Below are positions 1 to 7,900 of a stretch of 10,935 nt of DNA, one piece after another. How positions within the stretch are numbered: the first letter of the stretch is position 1; each line of letters starts with the position of its first letter. This DNA is from Flammeovirgaceae bacterium (GTDB taxonomy: Bacteria > Bacteroidota > Bacteroidia > Cytophagales > Cyclobacteriaceae): contig QIEB01000342.1 of assembly GCA_003229495.1 (NCBI GenBank), positions 1-10,935 of the forward strand, written 5' to 3'. Below the pieces are notes generated by a model. It had not been told where the DNA came from and ran no database searches. It worked only from the letters and a program-made list of their open reading frames with translations. Position numbers and translations under genes: made by a program.

Positions 1-954
1 CAGATTATATCTGACTATGCCCATCAAAAGCAGCAGGTATCCGGAGTAAAGTTATTATGGGGTACCGCTAATCTGTTTTCGCATCCCAGGTATATGAACG
101 GCGCCGCTACCAACCCAGATTTTCAGGTAGTAGCTTATGCCGGTGCACAAGTGAAAAATGCCCTGGATATTACCTTGAAACTTGGTGGAGAAAACTATGT
201 ATTTTGGGGTGGGAGGGAAGGATACATGTCGCTTCTGAACACCGACATGAAAAGGGAGCTTGATCACCTGGCCAGGTTTCTGCATATGGCCAAAGATTAT
301 GCTCGAAAACAAGGATTCAAGGGCACTTTTCTAATTGAGCCAAAGCCCATGGAGCCCACTAAACATCAATATGATTTCGATGCCGCCACCGTAATTGGGT
401 TTCTCAGGGAATATAACCTAACGGACGATTTCAAACTAAATCTGGAGGTTAACCATGCAACACTGGCCCAGCACTCCTTCCAGCACGAATTACAAGTGGC
501 CGCCGGGGCCAACTTATTAGGCAGTATGGATGCCAATAGGGGGGACTATCAAAACGGATGGGACACTGATCAGTTTCCGGTAAACATCTACGAATTAGTA
601 GAGGCGCTACTGGTAATTTTGGAAGCGGGCGGTTTTCAGGGTGGCGGAGTTAATTTCGATGCCAAGACCCGCAGAAACAGTACTGATCTGGCAGATATTT
701 TCCATGCCCACATCGGCGCTATGGATGCATTTGCCAAAGCGTTGATTATAGCCCATGAAATATTGGAGCATAGCCAATATAAGGCGCTCCGCGCTGAGCG
801 CTACCGTAGTTTTGATGCTCCCGAGGGACAAAAATTTGAAGCTGGCAATATGGTTTTAGAGGATCTTAAGAATTTAGCAACCAGCAACGGTGAGCCTGAA
901 ATGCGAAGCGGCCAACAGGAATTGTATGAAAATATAATTAATCAGTACTTGTAA
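1..954 (+). CDS. xylA: Xylose isomerase, C-terminal 317 residues (5' end outside window)
   Basis: XylA interconverts D-xylose and D-xylulose in the cytoplasm as a two-metal TIM-barrel enzyme. The frame is open from base 1 to the TAA at 952-954, and the fragment aligns from memory with E. coli XylA at a constant offset of about 119 residues. Visible metal and catalytic positions, in fragment numbering, are E113 and K115 (LIEPKP), E149 and H152 (LEVNHATLA), D177 (GSMDANRG), D188 and D190 (GWDTDQFP) and D220 (NFDAKTRR). These match E. coli E232, K234, E268, H271, D296, D307, D309 and D339. The family motif YVFWGGREGY is at 66-75. The catalytic His/Asp pair near residues 101-104 would lie upstream of the window. 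The missing N-terminus is explained by the window edge; no internal stop or frameshift is seen. Other xyl genes, if present, would be to the left, because the next gene to the right is convergent. Confidence 0.97.
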   Translation, partial: QIISDYAHQKQQVSGVKLLWGTANLFSHPRYMNGAATNPDFQVVAYAGAQVKNALDITLKLGGENYVFWGGREGYMSLLNTDMKRELDHLARFLHMAKDYARKQGFKGTFLIEPKPMEPTKHQYDFDAATVIGFLREYNLTDDFKLNLEVNHATLAQHSFQHELQVAAGANLLGSMDANRGDYQNGWDTDQFPVNIYELVEALLVILEAGGFQGGGVNFDAKTRRNSTDLADIFHAHIGAMDAFAKALIIAHEILEHSQYKALRAERYRSFDAPEGQKFEAGNMVLEDLKNLATSNGEPEMRSGQQELYENIINQYL

Positions 955-984
955 GCAGCAAGCTGCTACAAATACCAACTCTGG

Positions 985-1003
985 CGCTCGGTTTTACCGA
1001 GTG
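985..1003. terminator. Hairpin between convergent xylA and symporter genes (possible bidirectional terminator)
   Basis: An 8-bp stem (985-992 with 996-1003, one G-T wobble, core CTCGGT/ACCGAG) closes a TTT loop in the 83-bp gap between two convergent genes. Location and symmetry suit a shared terminator. Neither strand has a strong T-run directly after the stem, so it could instead stop RNA decay or be Rho-assisted. A smaller hairpin (AGCAG-caag-CTGCT, 954-967) overlaps the xylA stop codon. Confidence 0.45.
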
Positions 1004-1037
1004 ACGAACTATTGGAAATTTTGTTATTTTCTAAGAA

Positions 1038-2708
1038 TTATCCCGCTATTCCTAATTCGCTGAAAATAAACCAGATAAGCAATACTATCACCAATAATCC
1101 AGCGGTAAAGATGACTTCCTTCTGTCGTACTTCAAAGAAATTTGATCCCGTGGTAGTGAATGTTACTCCTTGTAGTTTACTAAGGGGTGGAGGTGGTGTA
1201 AGCAGACTAAATGCAAAAAGTATAAGAACCGAAAATAAAAACAAATACAGTGCAAAGTGCAGGAAATTAACTGCTACCAAGGCATCTATAATAGGATATT
1301 GACCACTGACAATTTGACCCTCCTTTAGCAAGAACTCGCAAATCAACCGGACTCCACCAATGACAAATCCTGTCCATAAGCTCACAATGGCTCCTGTGGC
1401 ATTGATGCGTGGCACAAACAATCCCAGTAAAAATGCGGCGGCAATGGGCGGGGATATATAGGCTTGTACACTTTGCATATATTGAATAATACCTCCTCCT
1501 TCGGTAAGCACTTTCATCAATGGGATGTACATCAATGAGAAAATCACCAGGATCACTGTGGCCAGCTGACCTACCCATACCAGTTCTCTTTCTTTGGCCC
1601 GTGGCTTGAATTTTTTATAGAAATCAATGGTAAATAAGGTAGAACAGCTGTTAAATGCCGAGGACAATGAGCTCATCAATGCGGCCAATAATCCCGCCAA
1701 AACTAAACCCTTGATTCCTGAAGGCAAGATTTCAGAAATTAAAATTGGAAGCGCCTTATCGGGGTTGTTCAGATCGAGTGACAATAGACCAGTTCCTGCC
1801 AATCCATAGGCCAATATTCCTGGAATTACAAATATAAATAAGGGCAGTTGCTTCATATAGCCGGCGAAAAGAGATCCCGCCCGTGCATGCGAAATATTTT
1901 TGGCAGAGAGCACTCTTTGTACGATGAACTGGTCTGTGCACCAATACCAAATACCGAGGATTGGAGCTCCGAAAAGCATACCCGTCCAAGGATAGGAAGA
2001 ATCATCTCCGGGGCGCCATAAATTAAAGAAATCAGTAGAATCTAAACCTGAAGCAGCGGCTGTTTGGTCCACCGCCATCCGCATCCCATCCCAACCCCCA
2101 ATGGCCTGGAATCCATAGAATGTCACCAGCAACATACCTCCTAATAACAAGAACAGCTGTGCCATATCAGTATATAATACCGCCTTAAAACCACCCAGAA
2201 TAGTGTAGAGTCCTGTAGTTAGCACTACAATCAGCGCTCCGGTCCAGAACGGAATGCCAAGCACTTCGAAAACCAATGCCCCGGCGAAAATTGTGAGGGA
2301 TATTTTTGTCAGAACATAGGCCAGAATAGATACAATAGATAGGTAAATGCGCGCTCCGGAAGAGTAACGGCGCTCCAAAAATTCAGGCATGGTAAATACC
2401 CCGCTTTTTAAATAGAACGGCACAAAAAGCCATCCCAGCACTATCAATACCAACGATGCCAGTATTTCAAACTGTGCTGCCGGCATGTCACCCCTTGCAC
2501 CTGAACCCGCCAGGCCAATGATGTGTTCAGCGCCGATATTAGAGGCAAACAATGAGGCTCCTATTATTAGCCAACCAGCATCGCGGCTGGCCAGGAAATA
2601 ATCAGTGGACCCTCTTTGCTTTCTATCTTTTCTGGTGACCCAAATGGCCAAAGCGAAAATACCCACAAAATATAGCACTATGGCCAGGATATCCAGGGTA
2701 GTGATCAT
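1038..2708 (-). CDS. SGLT-like sodium/solute symporter (SSS family), probable sugar importer
   Basis: This 556-residue polytopic inner-membrane protein belongs to the solute:sodium symporter family and is close in pattern to bacterial vSGLT and animal SGLT sugar carriers. The first helix begins around residue 5. ASNIGAEHIIG (55-65) is the broken first core helix; its His62 sits where SGLT1 has a sugar-contacting His. GGFKAVLYTD (172-181) is the family signature loop, WYWCTDQFIVQRVLSAK (254-270) the conserved WY/Q-R segment, and LMSSLSSAFNS (344-354) includes the serine pair expected at the Na2 sodium site. A cytosolic linker near 505-530 precedes the last helix (about 531-552), giving roughly 14 helices. 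The ATG at 2706-2708 follows an AAGG about 8 nt upstream. It lies 54 bp downstream of the dioxygenase gene on the same strand, so co-transcription is likely. The SGLT-like features favour a sugar or polyol over proline or pantothenate, but the true substrate cannot be read from sequence. Confidence 0.93.
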   Translation of the reverse strand: MITTLDILAIVLYFVGIFALAIWVTRKDRKQRGSTDYFLASRDAGWLIIGASLFASNIGAEHIIGLAGSGARGDMPAAQFEILASLVLIVLGWLFVPFYLKSGVFTMPEFLERRYSSGARIYLSIVSILAYVLTKISLTIFAGALVFEVLGIPFWTGALIVVLTTGLYTILGGFKAVLYTDMAQLFLLLGGMLLVTFYGFQAIGGWDGMRMAVDQTAAASGLDSTDFFNLWRPGDDSSYPWTGMLFGAPILGIWYWCTDQFIVQRVLSAKNISHARAGSLFAGYMKQLPLFIFVIPGILAYGLAGTGLLSLDLNNPDKALPILISEILPSGIKGLVLAGLLAALMSSLSSAFNSCSTLFTIDFYKKFKPRAKERELVWVGQLATVILVIFSLMYIPLMKVLTEGGGIIQYMQSVQAYISPPIAAAFLLGLFVPRINATGAIVSLWTGFVIGGVRLICEFLLKEGQIVSGQYPIIDALVAVNFLHFALYLFLFSVLILFAFSLLTPPPPLSKLQGVTFTTTGSNFFEVRQKEVIFTAGLLVIVLLIWFIFSELGIAG

Positions 2709-2710
2709 AA

Positions 2711-2737
2711 AGGACCTTGTGTTTGATTCAAGATCCT
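2711..2737 (-). promoter_or_regulatory. Intercistronic hairpin overlapping the symporter ribosome-binding site
   Basis: In the minus-strand RNA, AGGAUCUUG (from 2737-2729) can pair with CAAGGUCCU (from 2719-2711) as a 9-bp stem with one G-U wobble and a 9-nt loop. The 3' arm contains the AAGG that would serve as Shine-Dalgarno, and the stem ends 2 nt before the symporter ATG. The hairpin could lower symporter translation relative to the dioxygenase or mark an RNA-processing site. The wobble is a pair only in the RNA of the coding strand, which weakly supports an RNA role. Confidence 0.4.
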
Positions 2738-2762
2738 AAATTAAAGAAAAGAGTTTAGAAAT

Positions 2763-3740
2763 TTACCAACTTTTTAGTCCCAGCAATTTTTGTCCCAATT
2801 CACTGAGCTGAGCGGCGGGGTATTTTTCCCGTTCCCAATTCCTGGGGTCTCCAGGGAAAGCATAACCTTCGGGGGCTATCCTGTTTTTCCAGGAGTTGAT
2901 GCGCCAGTTCCGCATTTCTTCATTGTCTTCCTCTGCAGGCATCATTGAAATGTACTGGGCAATACGCACCTGATCTTTGCTTTTGTTTGGTCGAATTCCA
3001 TGTGGCTGGGTGCAGTTGAATATTAGTAAATCTCCAGCCTTCAGGGAAACTTTGACGATTTCATCTTCCAATCCAGTTACGTCCGGGTTGAAGTGGTCCC
3101 TGTCTGCCGGTTGGGTAAGCTTCCAGGAATCATAGGTCCGGTACAATTCAGGAATGCATTGAAACCCCCCCATTTGTTCATCTGTTTGATCGGCCAGTGC
3201 CAGTACCCCCTGAACATTCTGAGGTGTGGTTTCAGGATCGTAATCCCAGTGGATGAAGCCTCTGTACCCATATCCAGGCTTGATGGGAAAATTCAAATTT
3301 GCCCGGTCTATAGTGACCCATAGTTTTTCAGTTCCCCATATATCTGCAAAAGCATCGTACACCCTTTGGGTCTGGCGATTGTTCCAAAGGAATTGATTGT
3401 TATAGACTTCCACCATACCGGTTCCCGCCAATTCTTTCATTTGGATCTCAGCCCGTTCTTTGGTGTACCAGCTACCGGGGTCTTTAGGATCTTTTTCTTC
3501 AAACTCCCATAGAAAATTTGCCGTCTCCTGCGCTTGTTCCCGGGGAACAGCATTTTTGATGATCACATAACCGTTGTGAATCCAAAACTGCCAGTCTTCT
3601 TCACTAAGTACCCGTAATGGTTTGCCGTTGGATCGGTCATTCAGCATAATCTGACTGCTGGTGGCGGTAGAGGGGTTGCCAGGGATTTCCCGGTGGTGTT
3701 GATTTGGATTGGTGGCGCGTTTTTCGATGTCTGCTTCCAT
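2763..3740 (-). CDS. PhyH-family Fe(II)/2-oxoglutarate-dependent dioxygenase
   Basis: This 325-residue soluble protein has no signal peptide and resembles the phytanoyl-CoA dioxygenase (PhyH) superfamily. Such enzymes hydroxylate a small substrate using Fe(II), O2 and 2-oxoglutarate. The family start is visible around 47-64 (EEDWQFWIHNGYVIIKNAV). The iron facial triad is H164-x-D166 (FIHWDYD) plus distal H247 (CTQPHGIRPN). R259, twelve residues later, is the expected 2-oxoglutarate carboxylate ligand. GGFQCIPELYR (191-201) and KAGDLLIFN (234-242) are typical jelly-roll strands. The ATG at 3738-3740 lies about 25 nt after a TACCTTTG promoter box; no Shine-Dalgarno is evident. A later in-frame start at Met32 is possible, since residues 1-40 look disordered. 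The gene is first in a probable operon with the symporter and divergent from an AraC regulator, which suggests it acts on an imported small molecule. It is not assumed to act on phytanoyl-CoA; the family is functionally diverse. Confidence 0.9.
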   Translation of the reverse strand: MEADIEKRATNPNQHHREIPGNPSTATSSQIMLNDRSNGKPLRVLSEEDWQFWIHNGYVIIKNAVPREQAQETANFLWEFEEKDPKDPGSWYTKERAEIQMKELAGTGMVEVYNNQFLWNNRQTQRVYDAFADIWGTEKLWVTIDRANLNFPIKPGYGYRGFIHWDYDPETTPQNVQGVLALADQTDEQMGGFQCIPELYRTYDSWKLTQPADRDHFNPDVTGLEDEIVKVSLKAGDLLIFNCTQPHGIRPNKSKDQVRIAQYISMMPAEEDNEEMRNWRINSWKNRIAPEGYAFPGDPRNWEREKYPAAQLSELGQKLLGLKSW

Positions 3741-3765
3741 GATTTTATGATTTTACTGTATGACA

Positions 3766-3792
3766 CAAAGGTAGGCCTGTAATGCATGTCAA
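3766..3792 (-). promoter_or_regulatory. Candidate Bacteroidota-type promoter for the dioxygenase-symporter operon
   Basis: On the minus strand, TACCTTTG (3773-3766) matches the Bacteroidota -7 consensus TAnnTTTG exactly. A TTG (3792-3790, within TTGACA) lies 16 bp upstream, one base shorter than the usual 17-23 bp. Transcription would start near 3759-3762, giving a leader of about 20 nt before the ATG at 3740. Confidence 0.6.
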
Positions 3793-3801
3793 TCTACACC
3801 C

Positions 3802-3815
3802 ATAATGATCATTAT
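3802..3815. promoter_or_regulatory. Perfect 14-bp palindrome, candidate operator in the divergent spacer
   Basis: ATAATGATCATTAT is a perfect palindrome about 10 bp upstream of the -33 element of the minus-strand promoter. The half-site TAATGAT recurs at 3856-3862, exactly 53 bp (about five helical turns) from its first copy at 3803-3809 and inside the candidate araC promoter. A TTTGAA direct repeat (3815-3820 and 3833-3838, 18 bp apart) lies between them. The layout suits an AraC-type regulator contacting two faces of a divergent region. The sequence is A/T-rich, so chance repeats are possible. Confidence 0.4.
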
Positions 3816-3850
3816 TTGAACTATATTGATATTTTGAAACATATTTAATG

Positions 3851-3878
3851 TTGACTAATGATAATTATATTAAATTTA
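3851..3878 (+). promoter_or_regulatory. Candidate promoter of the AraC regulator, nearly touching its start codon
   Basis: TTG (3851-3853), 17 bp, then TAAATTTA (3871-3878) fits the Bacteroidota TTG-N17-23-TAnnTTTG pattern with one mismatch in the last base. Transcription would begin at about 3882-3885, on or next to the GTG at 3883, so the transcript could be leaderless or nearly so. Confidence 0.45.
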
Positions 3879-3882
3879 GCAG

Positions 3883-4734
3883 GTGAAAGTACATTTGGAA
3901 GAGATTATCAGTGTCGCAGGCAGTTCACTGAATATTTTAGTGAATCCCAACTTAAGTGATTTCTTCTTCTGGCATTTTCATCCTGAGTATGAGTTAGTGC
4001 TAATCGAAGGAACTAATGGAAATCGCCATGTTGGAGAGCATAATTCTACCTTTCAGAACCGTGATCTGGTGTTTATAGGTGCCAATATCCCACATTTAAA
4101 CTTTGACTACGGAGTAAAAGGGTACTATGAAAAAATAGTGCTGCATCTTAAACCGGACTTTTTGAAATCGGCATTTTCCGCTATACCCGAACTTGGGGCT
4201 ATACAGGGGTTGTTTGAAAAATCACAGCACGGAGTCAGCTTTGGGGGAGCGACTATGGACCAGGTGGGACAAAGACTTAAAAAATTACCAGACTTGAATG
4301 AATTTGATCGGTTGATGGAGGTACTCCAAATATTTCAGATTTTGGCTCACGCTCCTGATCAAAACTTGTTACATGCACACCCGGTACAGAACCCTCATGG
4401 TAAGAGAGAGAAAAAACGATTGAATCAAATATATCAGTTTATTGATGCCAACTATCAAAGAAAGATAACACTAAGTGAAGTGGCAGATTTAAGTAATCTT
4501 ACTAAAGAGGCTTTTTGCCGCTATTTCAAAAAAATGACAAAACTTACTTTTACAGCATTTGTAAACCATTATCGCATTGATGTGGCAAAAAAACTGCTAC
4601 AACAGGGAAATCAGATTACGGAAACCTGCTTTCAGTGTGGCTTTGAGAGTATTTCCTATTTCAACAGGGTCTTTAAAAATACCACAGGTACTAATCCGAT
4701 GGCCTTTAAAATGGAGTATTTGTCTCCTAGTTGA
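3883..4734 (+). CDS. AraC-family transcriptional regulator with N-terminal cupin sensor domain
   Basis: This 283-residue DNA-binding protein has an N-terminal cupin-like ligand domain (about 10-90) with the histidine-rich strand WHFHPEYELVLIEG (30-43) and DLVFIGANIPH (61-71). A linker near 165-180 leads to a C-terminal AraC DNA-binding domain (about 181-277). The first helix-turn-helix is about 196-215 (LSEVADLSNLTKEAFCRYFK), and the second about 245-266, followed by the family signature region (CGFESISYFNRVFKNTTGTNPMAFK). The GTG at 3883 is chosen because an in-frame TAG lies at 3877-3879 and the next in-frame ATG comes only after residue 120, inside the protein. The gene is divergent from the dioxygenase-symporter operon and upstream of susC on the same strand. 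It most likely controls the divergent operon and possibly its own expression; control of susCD is a weaker inference. The ligand is probably a sugar or sugar derivative. Confidence 0.93.
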   Translation: MKVHLEEIISVAGSSLNILVNPNLSDFFFWHFHPEYELVLIEGTNGNRHVGEHNSTFQNRDLVFIGANIPHLNFDYGVKGYYEKIVLHLKPDFLKSAFSAIPELGAIQGLFEKSQHGVSFGGATMDQVGQRLKKLPDLNEFDRLMEVLQIFQILAHAPDQNLLHAHPVQNPHGKREKKRLNQIYQFIDANYQRKITLSEVADLSNLTKEAFCRYFKKMTKLTFTAFVNHYRIDVAKKLLQQGNQITETCFQCGFESISYFNRVFKNTTGTNPMAFKMEYLSPS

Positions 4735-4763
4735 TGTTTTTCGGGGATTCGGTTATAGGTTTT

Positions 4764-4788
4764 AGCACAATTTTAATTAAATTGTGCT
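4764..4788 (+). terminator. A/T-rich 10-bp hairpin after the AraC gene
   Basis: A perfect 10-bp stem (AGCACAATTT at 4764-4773 with AAATTGTGCT at 4779-4788) encloses a 5-nt loop, 30 bp past the regulator's stop codon. It is not followed by a T-run, so it is a weak terminator candidate. The alternative is a dyad operator for the downstream susC promoter. Confidence 0.4.
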
Positions 4789-4828
4789 TGGTAAAAATGT
4801 GTTCGTTGAAGTTAAACACCGTGTATGG

Positions 4829-4919
4829 CTGAATTGACCGATGTACAGACGGATCTTAAAATCAGCCTGTACTGCAAATTCAGTTCATTATCAAACTTCC
4901 GACAGACATTGGAGTACAG
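4829..4919 (+). promoter_or_regulatory. Repeat-rich region upstream of susC with competing inverted repeats
   Basis: CTGAATT (4829-4835) pairs with AATTCAG (4877-4883), and inside it GTACAG (4843-4848) pairs with CTGTAC (4867-4872). A second GTACAG at 4914-4919 could pair with the same CTGTAC, giving a mutually exclusive fold. The motif set could be operator half-sites or an RNA leader structure, depending on where transcription starts. No convincing susC promoter was found; the best weak candidate is TTG (4909-4911), 18 bp, TAATATAT (4930-4937), which would place these repeats upstream of the start and favour a DNA-binding role. The rest of the 248-bp gap (4735-4982) shows no gene. Confidence 0.35.
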
Positions 4920-4982
4920 AATTATCGACTAATATATAGGCAGAATTAATAAGTAATTTTAATAAACTAAACCTTACAACAC

Positions 4983-7900
4983 ATGTTTAAAAACTCTACT
5001 TACTTAAGTCGTTTTAAAGAACGAGGCAAGCAGATCGGTTTGATCTGTATAATGATGATGAGTTTTTCTTTGGTGATGGCACAGGAACGTCAAGTTACCG
5101 GAACTATTCTGGATAACGAGACCGGAGATGGCATTCCCGGAGTCAACATCCTCATCAAAGGAACCACACGGGGTACCGTGACTGACATTAACGGACAATA
5201 TAATTTGCAAGCCAATCCTGGTGATGTCTTGGCATTTTCTTCCGTTGGATTCGTTACCCAGGAAATTATTGTGGGCAACCAAAATCTGGCAGGTAACCAG
5301 AATACCATCAATATTAACCTCTCACCTGATATCCAGGCGCTGGCAGAGGTGATTGTTACTGGCTATTCCGTGGACACACGAAGAGAGACTACGGGATCTG
5401 TTGCAATAGTGGAACCCGCTGATTTGACTGCGGTCCCCAGCGGCAACGTAGAGCAGCAATTACAGGGCCGAGTAGCCGGTGTAACGGTAATTACCAATGG
5501 TCAGCCGGGTACTGACAGCCAGGTGCGAATCCGTGGATACGGGGCATTAGGTGGAAACCAGCCACTGTATATAGTTGACGGTGTACCTGTGGAATCCACA
5601 AACTTCTTGTCACCGGATGACATACAATCTACTACAGTTTTGAAGGATGCCACTGCGGCTGCCATTTATGGCGCCCGTGCTGCCGGCGGAGTAATTGTAT
5701 ATACTACCAGGCAAGGGAAGAAAGGTTCCGGGCCCATGAAGATCACTTACAACGGAATGGTTGGTGTTACCACTCCTGGTTCAGAGAACCCTATGTTGAG
5801 TCCCCAGGGCCAGGCGGATTGGACCTGGAATGCCATCCGCAACGCAGCCCTTCAAGATGGAGTGACTCCGGTTTTCAACCACCCTCAGTATGGTACCGGC
5901 AATGAACCTGTGCTGCCTGACTGGTTGTTGGTAGGTGGAAACGCAGGTGTAATTGGAAGTATCGACCTGCCCTCAGAAGCTGAAAAATATAATATCGATT
6001 TTGCTGCAGGGCCAATTTACCAGGTGATCAGGGCCAACAAATCAGGTACTAATTGGTGGGACGCAATTTCCCGGGACGCATTTTTACAGCGCCATAACAT
6101 TGGTTTATACGGCGGCGGTGAAGGCAATCGTTTCTATGTGGGATTAAATATGCAGACTCAAGATGGTATTTTGGAACGTCACACTATGCGTGTGAACACT
6201 GAATTCGATTTACGTCCAAACCTGCGTATTGGAGAAAACATACAGGCTACCTATCGGGCGACACGACAGCTTATGGGTGGAAATGGAGGACAGGGTTCTT
6301 CGGAGGATGAGAATTTGGTCCTGGACGCAACCAGAATGTCTCCCATTATTCCTGTCTTTGATGAGTTTGGAGGCTATGGAGGCACTACAGCGCCGGGGTT
6401 TAACAATCCAAGAAACCCAGTGGCCGCCCAGGATGGTAACGCAGATGACCGGAACTTTGATGTACAAATTTTCGGTAATGTATACATGGAGTATGAGCCC
6501 ATTGAAAATTTGGTAGCTCGTACCAGTTTCGGAGGAAGGTACTTAAACGGTAACGATCTTAATTATACCCGTAGATCCTATGAGAACTCTGAGAACAATG
6601 GCGCTTTTACTTTCCGACAATCTAGTGTATATGCCACCAGTTGGGTATGGACCAATACTTTAACCTATAGCTTTGAGGTTGGCAGTGACCATAGTTTTGG
6701 CATATTGGCAGGACAAGAAGCCTTGAATACCGGAACCTTTCGTTCCTCTACCGGTTTTGGTATTAATCCATTTGCAGAAACCACTGATTTCGTAACCTTG
6801 AGTACGGTTGAGAACCGGGTAGTAGATGGCGGTAACGGGAACGGGGTTAATTTTTCTTCCTACTTTGGCCGGCTGACCTATGATTTCAGAGATAAATATC
6901 TATTTACCTTTGTAGTACGTAACGACGGGTCCTCACGGTTTGGTGCGGAAACAAGACGCGGTACTTTCCCCTCTTTTTCAGCAGGTTGGAGACTCTCGGA
7001 GGAAGGATTCCTCAGCGGCTCCAGTTGGATCGATGATTTGAAGATTCGGGGTGGTTATGGGGAAATTGGAAACTCCAATAATGTGAATCCTAACAATCAG
7101 TTTAGTTTGTTTGCCACCAGCTTAGGCAGGTCTGTATATGATATTGGAGGATCCAATGCCGGTGCAGCCACGGGATTCTACAGAAATCGTATTGGAAACC
7201 CTGCTGCGGCTTGGGAGAAAAAGATTACCACTAATATCGGTATTGATGCCTTGTTATGGGGCGGAAGGGTCGATGTAGTGCTTGATTTTTGGAAGAATAC
7301 CACTGAAGACTTGTTATTCCAATTACCGGTGACCGTTCAAACTGGATTCCGGGCTTCCGCTCCTTCCGTTAACGTAGGAGAAATGGAAAATAAAGGAATA
7401 GATCTGAAGTTTAAAATTTATGGAGATATTTCCAGTGAGATTACCTATGAATTGACCGTTAATGGCAGTTTACTGGATAACGAAATCACTAAATTAGCTC
7501 CGGGTGTAGACGATCTGCCCCAATTTAATAGAGATTTTAGAGGTATTAGTCCGACGCTAAATCAATTGGGACAACCGTTAAGTAATTTCTTTGGATTTAA
7601 AACAGATGGTTTATTTGCCAATCAGGGAGAGGTTGATGCCCATGCCACTCAGGAGGGCGCAGCTCCCGGACGATTCCGCTTCGTGGACATTGATGGTAAT
7701 GGTGTCATTGACCTGAATGACCGTACCAGTATTGGTAACCCGATCCCGGATTTCACTGGTGGAATTACTTTTAAAGTTAACTGGAGAAACTTTGATGCTC
7801 AGGTCTATGGGTATGGTTTAGTAGGTAATGAGATCTATAATATTTCCAAACTATTCTCGGATTTCTACCCGCTGTTCCCTGGTGCTGGCATCAGTGAACG

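Noticed and set aside
1..93. xylA as an N-terminally truncated pseudogene starting at the ATG at 94
   Set aside because: Homology (LLWGTANLFSHPRY) continues in frame to base 1, so the missing start reflects the window edge and not a broken gene.
1012..1302. Plus-strand open frame overlapping the end of the symporter gene
   Set aside because: It is antisense to the conserved transmembrane protein, its sequence resembles no known family, and it has no promoter or start signal of its own.
2763..3740. Annotation as a true phytanoyl-CoA hydroxylase
   Set aside because: Only the iron and 2-oxoglutarate motifs are shared; the neighbourhood shows no fatty-acid or CoA genes, and bacterial PhyH-like proteins act on many substrates.
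5004..5311. Antisense open frames over the start of susC
   Set aside because: They lie wholly inside a well-supported SusC coding region, their translations show no recognisable family pattern, and they fit incidental openness of the complementary strand.
4983..5340. SusC as a FecA-like transducer controlled by an ECF sigma and anti-sigma pair
   Set aside because: The mature N-terminus begins directly with the carboxypeptidase-regulatory-like domain; no STN signalling domain and no sigma or FecR-like gene is present nearby.
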